The notes beneath the pieces were generated by a model. The model searched no databases. It was not told where the DNA came from and was given only the letters and a program-made list of their open reading frames with translations. Positions 35,683 through 47,049 of a stretch of 64,000 nt of DNA are shown piece by piece (positions within the stretch are counted from its first letter, which is position 1; each line of letters opens with the position of its first letter). The DNA is from Spirodela intermedia. Its lineage: Eukaryota; Streptophyta; Magnoliopsida; Alismatales; Araceae. The stretch covers positions 811,001-875,000 of the forward strand of contig LR746266.1 of NCBI GenBank assembly GCA_902729315.2, read 5' to 3'. Made by a program: the position numbers and the translations under genes.

Positions 35683-36578
35683 TGCTCCCTGGCACGTAGC
35701 GGCTACATGAAAGGAGGGGCGTCGTGGCGAATTTGTCACGCTGGCTCTAACCTAGGCCGGCGTTGTCAGATTCGTTGGCCTGGGCTTTTTTTTCTCAAAT
35801 ATGGGCCAAATTTGTCCTACCTGGTCCGGCCCATTTTGTATAATGGGCCAAATGATGTGCCTTTTGGGCCATCGTGAAGATATTTGGCACGAACTAGGCC
35901 AGGCTAATGCCACATGGGCCGACGCATCACAGATGATCGGGACATCGCTACATCCTCGGCACGTTTCCGAAGCCTGAAACGCGCAACGCGTCAAGAGAAG
36001 GGCGGAACGAATCGTCTGGGGCCACGCGTCAAGAAACTTGTCCCATTCGAGACCTCCGGGTGGATAGCCCTGGTGGAACGGAAGCTTCGTGGGAGTAACG
36101 GCAGATGCGGAAAATTTAAATTCGCATTTCATTTGGGCGTAATTTCGGCGCTTTTGACTTGCTTTTTTGACCAGACCAAGTTCCGTCTCCCTTCCTTATC
36201 TCTTCCGGCCCTCTCTCTCCTCTTGGTCCTCCGGTCTCATCCTCGCCTTCCCGTTCTTTAATGGCGGTGGGAATATTTTAATGGAGGAAGGAAGACCGAG
36301 CCCCGGCCCCCTACATATATGGATGGAGCTCCTCCTTCCTCTTCCTGGACGACCTCGCCGTCTTACCAATCCTCCCCCTCTTCTTGAAGAACTTGCTTTT
36401 TCCTCCACAGGTATTCCTCAGGTGTGGATCCTCCCCTTCCTCTTCTTCTCTCCCTTGCTGACTGGAAGAAGCTTGTCCTTTTCTCGCTGTTCTCCGGGCA
36501 CGGAGCCATCTGCGATCGTCGCTTTGGCGCCGTGGATCGTAGAAATTTCGTTGCAGTAGGGTTCGGAGGGGAGGGGAT

Positions 36579-37601
36579 ATGTGCGGGGGGGTGGAGAAAT
36601 TGAGCAGGGGACCGGAGGCTTCGGAGGGTCACGCCGCCATGGACGGCGCTGGGATGTGTAAGGCGAAGAAGCTGCAGGGATCGGTGCTGCTCGAGATGGC
36701 GGCGGCGGACGATCTCCCGAGCTTCCGCCGCGCGGTGGAGGAAGCAGGTCTGGACGTAGATCTGCCGTCCCCCTGGTACGGGCGATGGGGGCGGAGGATG
36801 GCCTTCGAGGAGCGGACCCCGCTCATGATCGCCGCGATGTACGGCAGCTCCGCCGTGATGGAGTACATCCTCTCCACCTGCGCCGCCGACGTCAACCGGG
36901 CCTGCGGAACAGACAGGTTCACGGCCCTCCACTGCGCTGCCTCCGGCGGCGCACCTTCCTCCATTGACGCCGCCAATCTGCTGATAGCCGCCTCCGCCGA
37001 CGTCGAGGCCGTCAACGCCGCCGGGAAAAAGCCCGGGGACCTCATATCGAGGAAATTCTTCCCCGGCGGGTCTTCCAAGCTCAGATCCCTGGAGTTGCTC
37101 CTCAAGGCCGCCGCCCACGGCGGTAGCGGCGCCGCCTCCCCTCCGAGGAAGGACTACCCGGCGGACCTGACCCTCCCCGACATCAAGAGCGGCATCTACG
37201 GTACCGATGAGTTCCGCATGTACTCCTTCAAGGTGAAGCCCTGCTCGAGGGCCTACTCCCATGACTGGACCGAGTGCCCCTTCGTCCACCCCGGCGAGAA
37301 CGCCCGCCGGCGAGATCCTCGTAAGTACCACTACAGCTGCGTCCCCTGCCCGGAGTTCCGCAAGGGCAGCTGCCGCAACGGCGACGCCTGCGAGTACGCC
37401 CACGGGGTGTTCGAGTGTTGGCTCCACCCGGGGCAGTACCGCACTCGCCTCTGCAAGGACGAGACAGGCTGCACCCGCAGGGTCTGCTTCTTCGCCCACA
37501 AGCCGGAGGAGCTCCGATCTCCCGCCGCCGCGCACTGCGGCGCTGGCTCCCCCGGGTTGCCGCCTCTGGACATCGCAGCGCCCGGTTCCTTGATGTTGAA
37601 T

Positions 37602-37633
<32 letters not shown>

Positions 37634-38498
37634 GATGTCTCCGACGGCTGTTTCGTCGGCCATGGCGGCGGTGTGGATGAACCAGGGCGGAGGGATGCTG
37701 ACGCCCACGCGGCAGCTCCCCAGCAGCCGGCTGAAGACGAGCTTGAATGCCCGGGAGACGGAGATCGACATGGAACTGTTGGGCCTCGAAGGCTACCAGA
37801 AGAAGATCATCGAGGAGATGGCGGGGCTTTCTTCTCCATCCAGCTGGAAGAGCTCCCTGGCCGAGGAGTACGACTCGCCGGCGTTGCTCTCGCACCTCCA
37901 AGGGCTCTCTCTGAGGCAGTCCGCCGCCGCCGCTGCTGCCGGTAGCGCTGCCTCCCATTTCCAGACGCTCTCCGGAATCGGCATGACCCAGCAGCTGTAC
38001 TCTCAGCAGCCCCTGAGGGCTTCGCCGCCTTCCTCCTCCTTCGGCCTCGACCACTCCCTAGCCGCCGCCGCCGCCGCCGCCGCCGTGATGAATTCCAGGT
38101 CGTCCGCGTTCGCCAAACGGAGCCAGAGCTTCTGCGACCGCGGAGCGGTCAGCCGCTTGTCTGGCATGGCCGCGGCGACGACGGCGCCGCCGCCTCTCTC
38201 CGGCTGGGCCTCCCCGGACGGCAAGCTCGACTGGGGCGTCCATGGCGACGAGCTCAACAAACTGAGAAAATCCGCCTCCTTCGGATTCCGCGGGAACGGT
38301 GTAGTCCGGCCGGAGTCAACGCTCTCGGCCGCCGTTGACGAGCCCGACGTCTCGTGGGTCCAGTCTCTGGTGAAAGACGCGCCGCCGGTCTCCGGCGGCC
38401 TCCGCATCGGCAGCTTCGACGAGTTCCGCCCCTCGGAGGCCTTCTCCCCCTGGGCTGACCAGTTGCTGTACATGGAGCAGGAACAGATGGTGGCATGA
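36579..38498 (+). CDS. RR-type tandem CCCH zinc finger protein with ankyrin repeats, 639 aa, intronless
   Basis: The start MCGGVEKL resembles the MCG start of the SZF/TZF10-11 group. Ankyrin-like repeats lie near residues 80-165 ([34 protein letters not shown]). The arginine-rich [22 protein letters not shown] segment precedes the fingers: C-x7-C-x5-C-x3-H (CPEFRKGSC...CEYAH), 16 residues, then C-x5-C-x4-C-x3-H ([16 protein letters not shown]), the plant RR-TZF signature. A poly-Gln run follows, then poly-Ala runs and the conserved C-terminal [14 protein letters not shown]. Family members shuttle to cytoplasmic granules, bind AU-rich RNA and act in stress and hormone responses; the exact role here is unknown. 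The absence of introns is normal for this group. A 563-codon open frame on the opposite strand is a composition shadow. Confidence 0.93.
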
Positions 38499-39181
38499 AA
38501 CCTTGCCCCTACCCACCACCCCCTCCGAAATTTCTTTCCTTAGATTATTTTTTATCTATTTACTATATTCATTTATTTACTACTTGTTCTTCCCGCCCCC
38601 TCGGTGGATCATTTCATCGATTTCATATTTAATTTCCCCTTTTTTTCTGTAATTTCTTAAAGTCGTATACAGTCAGCTGACTCCTTCAACATTCTTCATG
38701 TTTCACGTGGTCTTAAAGTAGCTCCCTTCACTAGTCAACGATCCACAGAAAATGCCAAAAAAGTCAAAAAAAATAATGCAGCCGTATTTTTCGTGGGATT
38801 TAAAAAATACGGAGCCCAAAGAAGCCCGTGCATGGCGGTAACAGTGGATGCGATCGTGGGAAGGAGACGATTAGGTACGATTAGGTGGGGAGAGTCCAGA
38901 GGTGCGGGGTCAACTGAGGCGTAGGCCCGGGATTTGTCGGGACCAGGATTCCGATATGGAGTCGCGTCAGTCGGATGTGGTCTCTGACGCGGAGCGCACC
39001 TCGCCTGGTTGTGAGAGCGTCAGACGGCAGATTTTTTAGTCGGATCCCCCCCGCTAGAGAGATATATTTTAAAAAATCTATAGGATTGTATAAATTATAT
39101 TATTGTACATTCAGCCAAAACCGTTGTGGTCGCACGCGGTCTCCGTCGTAAACGCGGGGTTGACGGGGAGCAAAGACGCGG

Positions 39182-39186
<5 letters not shown>

Positions 39187-39218
<32 letters not shown>
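39187..39218. repeat. CT microsatellite, 16 units
   Basis: A pure (CT)n run just upstream of the promoter-like block at 39250-39520. Confidence 0.95.
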
Positions 39219-39222
<4 letters not shown>

Positions 39223-39249
39223 CTCGGCGGGGAATGTATGAGAGATACT

Positions 39250-39520
39250 ATATGGGCCGGTACTCGACTAAAAGCAGGCCCAAAACACGAAGACCCAATA
39301 TGACCCAATAATGATTATGGCCCTAAAAAGTTGATTGCCCAATAACTATGGTAGCCCAATAACAAAACGTGGTTATATAATAAAGAGCGGTACCAGTCCA
39401 TATTAGTCTGGCGCGTGGTTATACAATGACGAATAGCCCGCATAAAACCGGAGAAGAACGAGAGACCGTCCAAAGGGTGGGCTGTCGCCTCGTCAGTGGC
39501 CTCTAGGGTTCTGAGTTTTT
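39250..39520 (+). promoter_or_regulatory. Housekeeping-type promoter-like block without a recognised gene
   Basis: From left to right there are atgggccgg, caggcccaaa, agacccaata, gacccaataa, tggcccta, ttgcccaataac and agcccaataac. A TATA-like ttatataataaag (39373-39385) follows, then a telo-box-like ctagggttc (39502-39510) and a T/C-rich leader-like stretch. Site II plus telo-box is typical of promoters of ribosomal protein, translation-factor and snoRNA genes. No long frame follows on the + strand for 2.7 kb, so any transcript is non-coding, short-coding or lost. Confidence 0.4.
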
Positions 39521-41272
39521 TCGTGTGTTTTGGAGGAGACGATGGTTTGCCGATTTCTTGTTTCTTCTTTGTTTCGGTTCTTTTCTGAGGGTTTCTTGTT
39601 TCTCTTTCGTTGTTTGATGTGGATTGTGTGCTTTTGATCTGAGAAGACATTGGGGAAAGAGGGAGGGCTTGTGCCTCCCTCATCCCCGTATCATTAGAGA
39701 CTGCAATGCCGCTTCCAGCATTTTTAGTGATCCCTTTATCGTTTTATTTGTTCTCTATGTATCTACTACTTCTGTTCTCTCCGTGGATGTTTTGGGCATT
39801 TGGCTGATTATTTCCGAGTGTGTATGCCTTTTGATTACGTTTAGAGCAACTTTATTAATTTTACGTCTTTTTATTTTATTTTTCCTCCGCACCTATCCGG
39901 AGCATTAAAATTTTTGGTGCCGGGAGTAGAGTTTTCGTTTAATTCCCTTGGGTATTGTGGCAACATCACAATAATTATCCAAAGTGAAACATTTTTACCG
40001 GATATCTCTCCATTTTTTTTCCCTGCGTAGCTTATCACTTTCTAATATCTTTTACATCAACGTGTAGCCTTTTCCTGTTGATGGTAAGAATCACTCAACT
40101 TTTTAACACTTTTCATTATTCTCAAGCTGTTTAGGTGTTTTGGTAGCATACGAAGACGGTCAATCATTTTTTCCCTTATTAGTTTCCATGATATTTTGAA
40201 ATGAAGCAATTTCGTGCATGCTTTCTGTTGTTTCGTGCTGCTTGATCTTGTTCTAGCTCAGCTTCTCCGGAATCCATCTTTTTTTGCAGTATACCCGACC
40301 TATCAATGGTGATGTCACTCTTTAATTTCCCGTCATCAGTTAGAAGAGCTGACGATAATTTTTTAGTTGTATCTTTATGGGTTGATCTTTCAATCGAATG
40401 AGGTAAAATTCTATTTTCAAGGAGGCTTCACTCCCTGCCACCTCCATTTCTTGTTTCTGAGTTTTCCTGAGAAAATATATCCATAAAAAATCTTCTTCCT
40501 CACTAGCTTAACTATATTTGTTTTTTTTCCTTCGATTTTTTGTATTTCTCTATAGTGATCCATAGGGGAATGTGGTCCCAATGAGGAATATACTTCAAAG
40601 CAATGGATTAATTTCCAAATGATGCTATTGTCATAGTTACTCTGATTGGGACCTTATTCCTCGCCCTGATCTCTATAACCTTGCTTGTCTCTCTTTCATC
40701 TCATATACATGAAGCTATCAGCTTCATGATTACTTTTCTTATTTACGAAGAATTTTTCTTTTTTTACCAATTAGAAACCTATTTCTGATTGCTGGGTATG
40801 AATCCATCCAATCTTCTTGCTTGAATCCCTAGAAGGTACTACTTATTTTCTGCCCAATTTTCTAGTTTTGTTCTCCTCCTTCCATGCATCTCTTCTACCA
40901 TTCTCACGGCAGTCAATAGGAAATGAGATCCCTAGAAGGGTCAGACAATTTGGAACTGTGGGTTAATTTCCAACTTTGCTTTTGCTTTATTTACTCTTAT
41001 CAATGTTTTCTTCTTTTTAATTCCTTGATCATGCAATCATGGATCTTTCACCCAGGATTAGTGGGTTTTACACAGTAAATGGGCTGACTGCCAGGTGACG
41101 GTTTACATGATAGATAGTTCTCTAATTAGCTCTGTAAATCGCATCTTTATCCATCTTCCATCTATGCTCCCTTGGATGATGACTTTTACTATTACTCTTA
41201 TTATTATTATTATTATTATGTGCTCGTCACCAAAACTCTCTAATCTGATGGGAAAATATTGGGTGTGGTCCA

Positions 41273-41438
41273 TTGTGAATCATTAATCTTTACTCTAATG
41301 TATTCAAGTTGCGTAGTTAGAGTACTATTGATCGTTTTAATGTGAATAACTGATAATTTGCCATTCTTGTGTGATAATTAAGATAAAATATGAAAAAAAA
41401 TGTTCCAATTAATGCAAAACGTCATACACTTGGGTTAA
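41273..41438 (+). repeat. 165-bp direct repeat, copy 1
   Basis: It runs from ttgtgaatcattaatctt to cacttgggttaa. Copy 2 is at 41548-41712 in the same orientation; the two are about 94% alike by eye, with a few small indels. They are separated by 109 bp of unrelated AT-rich sequence. Confidence 0.85.
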
Positions 41439-41547
41439 TTTCGGATATTGAGAACATGCTTGTTGAAAGATATGATTTTGATTTTTTGTTAATTGGTATT
41501 TTTTTGTCTGATAAATGATTAATTAATTTTTATATTGTCGCGATGGT

Positions 41548-41712
41548 TTGTGAATAATTAATCTTTACTCTAATGTATTCAAGTTGCGTAGTTTAGAATA
41601 CTATTGATCGTTTTAATGTGAATAACTGATAACGTGCCATTCTTGTATGATAATTAAGATAAAATCAGAAAAAAAGTTCCAATTAATGCAAAACGTCATA
41701 CACTTGGGTTAA
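41548..41712 (+). repeat. 165-bp direct repeat, copy 2
   Basis: The second copy of 41273-41438. Both contain the shared core tattcaagttgcgtag and the end aatgcaaaacgtcatacac. The high identity implies a recent duplication or constraint. Confidence 0.85.
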
Positions 41713-42261
41713 AATGTATTAGTATTTTTTGTTGACAATATTTAGTGAATTCGTGTTTAAATCTGTAATTTTTATGATTTATGTAATATAAACACATTTT
41801 TTTATGATACAAATGTATTTTGGTTTCATAGCCGGTAGTGTGAATCTGCTAGCAGATTTCTCTCTTTCATCTTGCTTTCACTTATTTTTGCAGCAAATTT
41901 CATCTAGTCTTCTCTGTCAGACAGATTTCAGAGCGATTGACTAATCATCATCTGGAAGAAGAATCTGTTGTCTGATCGTCACGGACTTGCTGCGGATGAG
42001 AAGCAGAGAAGACAATTTTCTTTAATTTCTTTTGTTCTTTCGATTCAGAAAGTGTTTAGAACAGAAATCGACCTGAACCCACTATAAATTTTGATGTTTA
42101 TTTCCTTCCCGAGTTCAGTTATAATTTTTCTAAGATTTGATCGCGCTGTTAGGTCAACGATCGGTGTATGTTACCGATCTGCGAACTCTATCTGATTAAT
42201 GTCTTGTGTGGACCTTGATCAACTCTCTGTCCGTTCAAGAAACGACGGGACAGGGCAAGGC

Positions 42262-42807
42262 CTATGGAGGAGACGATCGTGGACATGGTGGAGCGGGGGC
42301 ATCCTCTGGCCCTCTAACCGCGATGTACTTACTCACCTCCTGTGCGATCATCGGCCGGATTATAGACTCCAGGTACGCCTCCATCTCCTCGACCCGCAGG
42401 CGAAGCTCTTCTTCTGCTGCAGGCAACGTTGTCGGCTCGCGCGGCGCCCCATCGGACACCGCCATCCGCCAATGCGCCGCCAGTGCAGAGACCCAGCGCT
42501 TCCTCACGGCGACGTCGGTGCGCCCGGGGAGGATCCGAGCGATGGCAGCCCATCTATCCCCGTACTTGGCCAGGGCGGCGACGATGGTCTCGTCCTCATC
42601 CGCTGTGAATGGGCGGTGCACGTCGGGGCTCAGATGGTACAGCCACCGATTTCGGCATGACTTGTGGGGCCTGCCGGGGATGCCGGTGCTTATGAACTTC
42701 CAGTCGCGGGCCCCGTGCTGGCTGACGAGCCTCGTCAGCTCCTCGTCTTCCTCCGAGGTCCACGGCCTCCTGAACAGCGGATCTCCTCCCTCCTGCGTCC
42801 TGCCCAT
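42262..42807 (-). CDS. Small R2R3-MYB transcription factor with divergent R3, 181 aa
   Basis: A single-exon frame. R2 spans about residues 12-62 with Trp 16, 36 and 55 (RRPWTSEEDEEL, RDWKFIS, CRNRWLYHLS). R3 spans about 64-113 with Phe 67 in place of the first Trp, then Trp 86 and 105 (RPFTADEDETI, DRWAAIA, RKRWVSAL). The layout (HRPFTxDED, GDRWAAIARxLPGRTD) resembles the subgroup 22 and 23 MYBs (MYB44/MYB1-like). Its third R3 helix reads TDVAVRKRW where nearly all R2R3-MYBs have TDNAIKNHWN, so DNA recognition may differ. After the MYB repeats are only about 68 residues, with an acidic helix (AAEEELRLRVEEMEAYLESI). It lies 700 bp downstream of PDC, same strand. A young paralogue or degrading copy is also possible. 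Confidence 0.8.
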   Translation of the reverse strand: MGRTQEGGDPLFRRPWTSEEDEELTRLVSQHGARDWKFISTGIPGRPHKSCRNRWLYHLSPDVHRPFTADEDETIVAALAKYGDRWAAIARILPGRTDVAVRKRWVSALAAHWRMAVSDGAPREPTTLPAAEEELRLRVEEMEAYLESIIRPMIAQEVSKYIAVRGPEDAPAPPCPRSSPP

Positions 42808-43509
42808 CGGCAGTTCACGAAATGCCGCTTTGAACAGTGACCCGGTCGCGGATAGAACGAAGGCGATTAGGCGGGTTCCGTTCTTGTTCCGTAACGGAAT
42901 AGTAGCAGTCTCGTTGTCTGTTATTATCGTTACCAGATCTGGCGCTTGCTTCCACGTAGTTTGTCGAATCGTCTCCTTTTCCCAGTTCCACGGCCGCTTC
43001 TGGTATTTGCTTCCGTAAGGTGCTGATTTTCCCCTTTTCAGTAAGGTGCGGTCAAGGTTGGTCGGGGTCTTCTTCTTCTTCCTCCTCTTCCCTTCTTCCT
43101 CGTCCTCTTCTTCCTCCTTTCTTCCTGCTCCTCATCTTCTTCGTCTTCTTCCTTCTTCTTCTTCCTCCTCTTCTTCCTCGCCTCCTGCTCATCGTCGAAG
43201 GCCATGTTCGAACCCGCTCATGAGGGAGGACTTTGGGCCCGTAGCTCTGGCCTTTTAGCACCAAAACAAGTCACTAAAACCGTAGCTGATTACATCTGGA
43301 AAAGAGGATTACATCGAGAAGGCATATATTCCCAAGCCATCTGATTTTATGTACATCAACAACAAAACCAAGGACAATTTTCTGTACCCCAACAAAATCA
43401 CCAGCATACCTCGGAAACTAATCGAAACAACAAGCAAATATCGGTTTGGGCATGACATTTACAGGATATGATGCAGATATCGGTTTCTCCTGTGGTCGAT
43501 TGGACGGAA
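42808..43509. promoter_or_regulatory. MYB upstream region with long imperfect CTT/CTC tract
   Basis: The tract at about 43064-43190 is almost purely C/T on + (cttcttcttcttcctcctctt and variants), so GAA/GAG-rich on the strand the MYB gene is transcribed from. It lies about 260 bp upstream of the MYB start, and the PDC 3' UTR is expected at the right end. No gene is supported; a Glu/Arg-rich frame here is a by-product of the tract. Confidence 0.5.
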
Positions 43510-45730
43510 CTACTGTGGATTGGGCGGGCGGCTGTTCGCGGCGGAGACTCTGGAGCCCCACTCCAGCAGCTCTTTGCTGGTGTCGTCCTTATGTAATATC
43601 ACCTCAATGAAGCAGAGGCATTCCCTCTTCGTCCCCGTCGCCGTCTCAATCGCCTCCTTCAGCTCCTCTTCGCACCGGACCTGCAACAGATGGGAAGCCA
43701 GGTAATGGAACTGCCACCGGAATGTGCAATGAAGCCGGCAAAAATACAGGATGGGAGGCGAGGGTTAACCTTGGTGGTCCAACACTTGCCGTCTCCGTTG
43801 TGGATGGCGTCGACCAGGGCCGTATAGTTCCAGTTCTTTATAACATTGTAGGGCCCATCGTGGATCTCCACCTCGATGGTGTAACCCCCGTTGTTTATGA
43901 GGAAGATGATGCTGTTCTGTCCGCAGCGGAGCATGGTGGAGATATCTTGGGCCGTCACCTGCATGGAAGAGCCGAGGATGTCGAAGCCTTCAACTGGGTA
44001 CCATCTGAATCGTTTATGTGGCAACTATGATCGGGATTTACCTGAAAGCTTCCATCGCCGATGCACGCGATCACTCGCCTGTTCTTCGCAGCCTGTGCAT
44101 ACCCGAGCGTAGCCCCAACAGACCAGCCAATGGATCCATACTGCATCTGAAACTCGTACCTGCGGTCCCCAGAACTCCGTCAGTGGAATTAAATGGTTCG
44201 GACAGAGAAGGTAAACCTTTTTTCTCTGGTTTCGCGCTTACCCGCATCCCTGTGGCAGTCTGAGCTTCTGGCAGTTGAACCACGAGTCGCCGGTCTCGGC
44301 AATCACGGCGGTGTCAGCCGAGAGCATTTTCTGTATGTGGTTGAAGAGGACGTTCACCCTCAGCGGCTCCTTGGGCTTGCATGGCGGCAGAACCCCGTCG
44401 GGTACGAATATCCTGGAGTAGTTCTCGAAGGCCGTCGTGTTCTTTTTGATCCTCTTCGCTAGTGCCCGGAGGAAGTCCTTCATGAAGACGCACCCGAACG
44501 CCGGCCCGTTGGCGACCACCACCCGGTTGGGTTCCACGATGATAGCCTTCTCCTTCTTCAGCAGGAGGGAGTACCCGACGGAGCTGTAATCGTTGAAGAT
44601 GGGCCCGGCGAAGACGTAGGCGTCCGCCGACTCCACGATCTCCGCACAGAAGGAGGTGCTGACGGCGCCCCAGTACGTGCCGATGAACCGCGGGTGGTGC
44701 TCCGGCGCCAGCCCTTTCCCCGACGGCATCACCGCCACCGCGTAACCGGAGGCGTCGGCTAGCTCCACGAAGGCCTTGCCGGCCTTCGCCACGCGGATCT
44801 TGGGGCCGCCCACCAGCACGGGTTTCACCGACTTGTTGAGGAACTCCGCCGCCGCCTCCACCGCCGCCTCCAGACCCGCAAGGTTGCTTATCCTGTGGTT
44901 CACAAAGGCGTCATAAGGGCCCCTCATCGACGCCGGAGCTTGAGCCAGCCGAGGGAAGAAGAGTAGGTAGATGGAACTACCTGTGGGGGAGGGAGAAGGG
45001 GACGGGCTCCCGGCTGAATGTAGGGTGGGGAATCCCCACTATGTTGCAGCTGATGCTCAGGTACACCGGTTTGCTCTCTTTCAGGGCCGTGGATATGGCG
45101 GTGTCGACCAGTTCGTGAGCATCGTCCAGATTGTTCACCACCGCCTACAACACCAAAGAGGGGAGGGTCACCATCGTTGTCAATCAGCTCTTCACTCTGT
45201 GAGAGGACTGATTCTGTTACCTGGAAGCAGGTGACCGTCTGGAAACAGCGGAGCTCCTGTGTGAAGTCGGGGAGCCCGATGGTATGGTGGAGGATCCTGT
45301 TGGTGCCGTAGTCATTGGAGTTGGGCCCCCCCACGATGCAGATCACGGGGAGGTTCTCGCTGTATGCGCCGGCGATGGCGTTGAGGATGCTGAACCCGCC
45401 GACGGTGAAGGTGGCCACGCAGGCACCGACCCCCCGCGAGCGCGCGTAGCCGTCGGCGGCGTACCCGGCGTTCAGCTCGTTGCAGCAGCCGATGTTGTTC
45501 AGCCCGGGCTCGGCGATGAGATGGTCCAGCAGCGTCAGGTTGAAGTCCCCCGGCACGGTGAACACGTCCGTCACCCCGATCTCCACCAGCCGCCGCGCTA
45601 TGTGCCGCCCCAGCGTGGCCTCCCCCGCCGCGACACTAGCGGCGGGGCAGACGGCGTGGCACTCCGCGCGGGGCAGCCCGCCGACGCCGTTCGCCGTGGG
45701 CTTCTTCACCCCATTAGCCACCACCTCCAT
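43510..45730 (-). CDS. PDC: Pyruvate decarboxylase, complete, 6 exons
   Basis: Exons: 45730-45221, 45144-44981, 44892-44242, 44159-44042, 43958-43770 and 43680-43510. In phase, 600 residues, normal for plant PDC (EC 4.1.1.1). The enzyme converts pyruvate to acetaldehyde and CO2 in the cytosol for ethanolic fermentation, using thiamine diphosphate and Mg. Visible signatures are the N-terminal TPP domain with [16 protein letters not shown] (catalytic Glu), the HH pair in [12 protein letters not shown], the middle domain ([15 protein letters not shown]), and the C-terminal [13 protein letters not shown]...NNGGYTIE thiamine-binding motif. The C-terminus [14 protein letters not shown] is typical of plants. 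For intron 2 I chose the acceptor at 44893 (aaccacag/GATAAGC), which restores the family sequence [13 protein letters not shown]. An earlier acceptor giving ten extra residues is less likely. Head to head with F2KP. Confidence 0.95.
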
Positions 45731-45770
45731 CGCTCTACAGAACTGCCGGATCTCAGGAATGGCGAAAAGG

Positions 45771-45800
45771 AAGGAAAGGGAAGGAAAGGGAAGGAAAGGG
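45771..45800. repeat. Three tandem 10-bp repeats in the PDC leader
   Basis: aaggaaaggg is repeated three times exactly, 41-70 bases upstream of the PDC ATG; on the transcribed strand the unit is ccctttcctt. Confidence 0.9.
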
Positions 45801-47049
45801 CTCGTCTTGTTCGTCTGGTTCGCTCGGTGACTGACTGTGAGTGGTTTGTCTCTCCCCGAGCTTAGATGCTCCTTGCGATTGGACAGGGAGAGACGAAGGG
45901 CAACTTATACACGACGGGCTGGGCTGGACTGGCCCTTTCCTCCATCACCGCCTTGCCCAAACCGGCGGCATTACACCGGTAACTTGATTCCGCGGATATC
46001 CTTCCTCTTTCTAAGAAGCTCCCAGCCGCTGTCCTCCGCCCGCCAATCTCCCGTCACGTCTCCTATCATCTGGCTCGTGGGCCCGACGCCCAGAAGCGTC
46101 CGAGTCAATGATGAAGCCTCATGCGCTCCTGCTTCCAAACCTGGTGCGCCCGTGGCCCGCCGAGTCGCCGAGCCGATCGATCCGCCCCAAGTGTTTAAAG
46201 CGAAGCGTTGGGGCATCTCTCAGATGTTGGGAATATTCCGTCACATCCGCCCCAAGTTGATCAGTCCGCCGCCGCCGCTTCGGAATAACCTAAAATAGTA
46301 AACCCGGGGACCTGACCGGTGGGCAGCCGCCAAAGACACAGAGGCGAATTGACTCGGACGATTCAGTGGTTGACTATCTGACGCGACAGAGTCGCACTAT
46401 CTGCTTTAATAGAATATTCTGGCGCCGCCTTCCCACAGTAATCTTCCCCCGAGTATGAGCCATATTCACTGGGCCCACGTCACCTTTGAGGGGGGGGGGG
46501 GGCCCAGCGCCTTAATGGGCTGGAGGTCATTTGTCGCCATGTTGACGCTGTGGGCTGGGCCTGCTTTCCACCGCTGTTCCCGCCCTCCTCCAAGGGGCGT
46601 GGGATCAGATCGGCCGATTATAAAAAGCTGAGTACTGAATATAAAATGGTGGTTATACGTACGGCTAAATGATGCTGAAATATACCAAATAAAGAACTAA
46701 ATATTTCCTATTATCGAGAAGGAGTGGATATTTAAATGGGCCGAATTGGCCATAAATGTATGGAACGCACGCTTAATCGGCCCATTTCTCACAGGTCTGA
46801 TGCGTCGATCCATATTCTCCTTATAATGGGCCTTGGGAGACCTCCGGGCCAAGTGTTGGGCTTAAGCAGCAAAAAGAAGCGGGGGAAAGATAAAAGGGGA
46901 AATATTTAATACGTAAATGGGAGGAATAATATAGTTATTATTTTTTCGCGAGGGATTTTTGTGTAAAAAGATGATTAATATCCAGGGAGGTTTATGGTAA
47001 TTTCTCCCCAGGGAAAATAACATTTTTCCCAATTTTCAGTCCGGATGTA

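Larger units (their letters stand above)
34985..36578. promoter_or_regulatory. Trihelix 3' region and upstream region of the CCCH gene
   Basis: No further gene is supported. The stretch contains C/T-rich tracts and a long CT microsatellite (35543-35580), a perfect G-box palindrome GCCACGTGGC (35673-35682) and a second ACGT element near 35693. A cluster of GGGCC/GGCCC elements lies at 35750-35920 (tgggctt, tatgggcca, ccggcccat, aatgggcca, ttgggcc, catgggcc). The 5' leader of the CCCH gene is at about 36300-36578. Confidence 0.5.
38499..42261. other. 3.8 kb non-coding stretch
   Basis: It lies between the stop of the CCCH gene and the stop of the MYB gene. No protein gene is recognised. It holds a CT microsatellite (39187-39218), a promoter-like block with GCCCA elements, TATA and telo-box (39250-39520), then AT-rich sequence with T-rich intron-like stretches, a (TTA)n run at about 41196-41218, and a 165-bp direct repeat (41273-41438 and 41548-41712). 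The right end (about 41890-42250) is less AT-rich and exon-like, but without a frame. Confidence 0.5.

Noticed and set aside
36363..38054. 563-codon open frame on the minus strand opposite the CCCH gene
   Set aside because: It is opposite a clearly recognisable protein in GC-rich sequence, with Arg/Gly/Val-rich composition and no domain. It is a codon-bias shadow.
41177..41247. C box (atgatga) and D box (ctga) spacing suggestive of a C/D snoRNA
   Set aside because: The terminal stem is poor and the interior is mostly a TTA microsatellite, leaving no sensible guide region.
42206..43018. 270-codon frame on + opposite the MYB gene
   Set aside because: It is a shadow of the GC-rich MYB coding region, Ser-rich without a domain.
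43052..43264. Glu/Arg-rich minus-strand frame over the CTT tract
   Set aside because: It is a direct product of the polypyrimidine repeat and has no other support.
44928..44980. Earlier acceptor for PDC intron 2, giving a 53-base intron and ten extra residues
   Set aside because: The intron would be too short and lacks a good pyrimidine tract; the later acceptor at 44893 restores the family sequence exactly.
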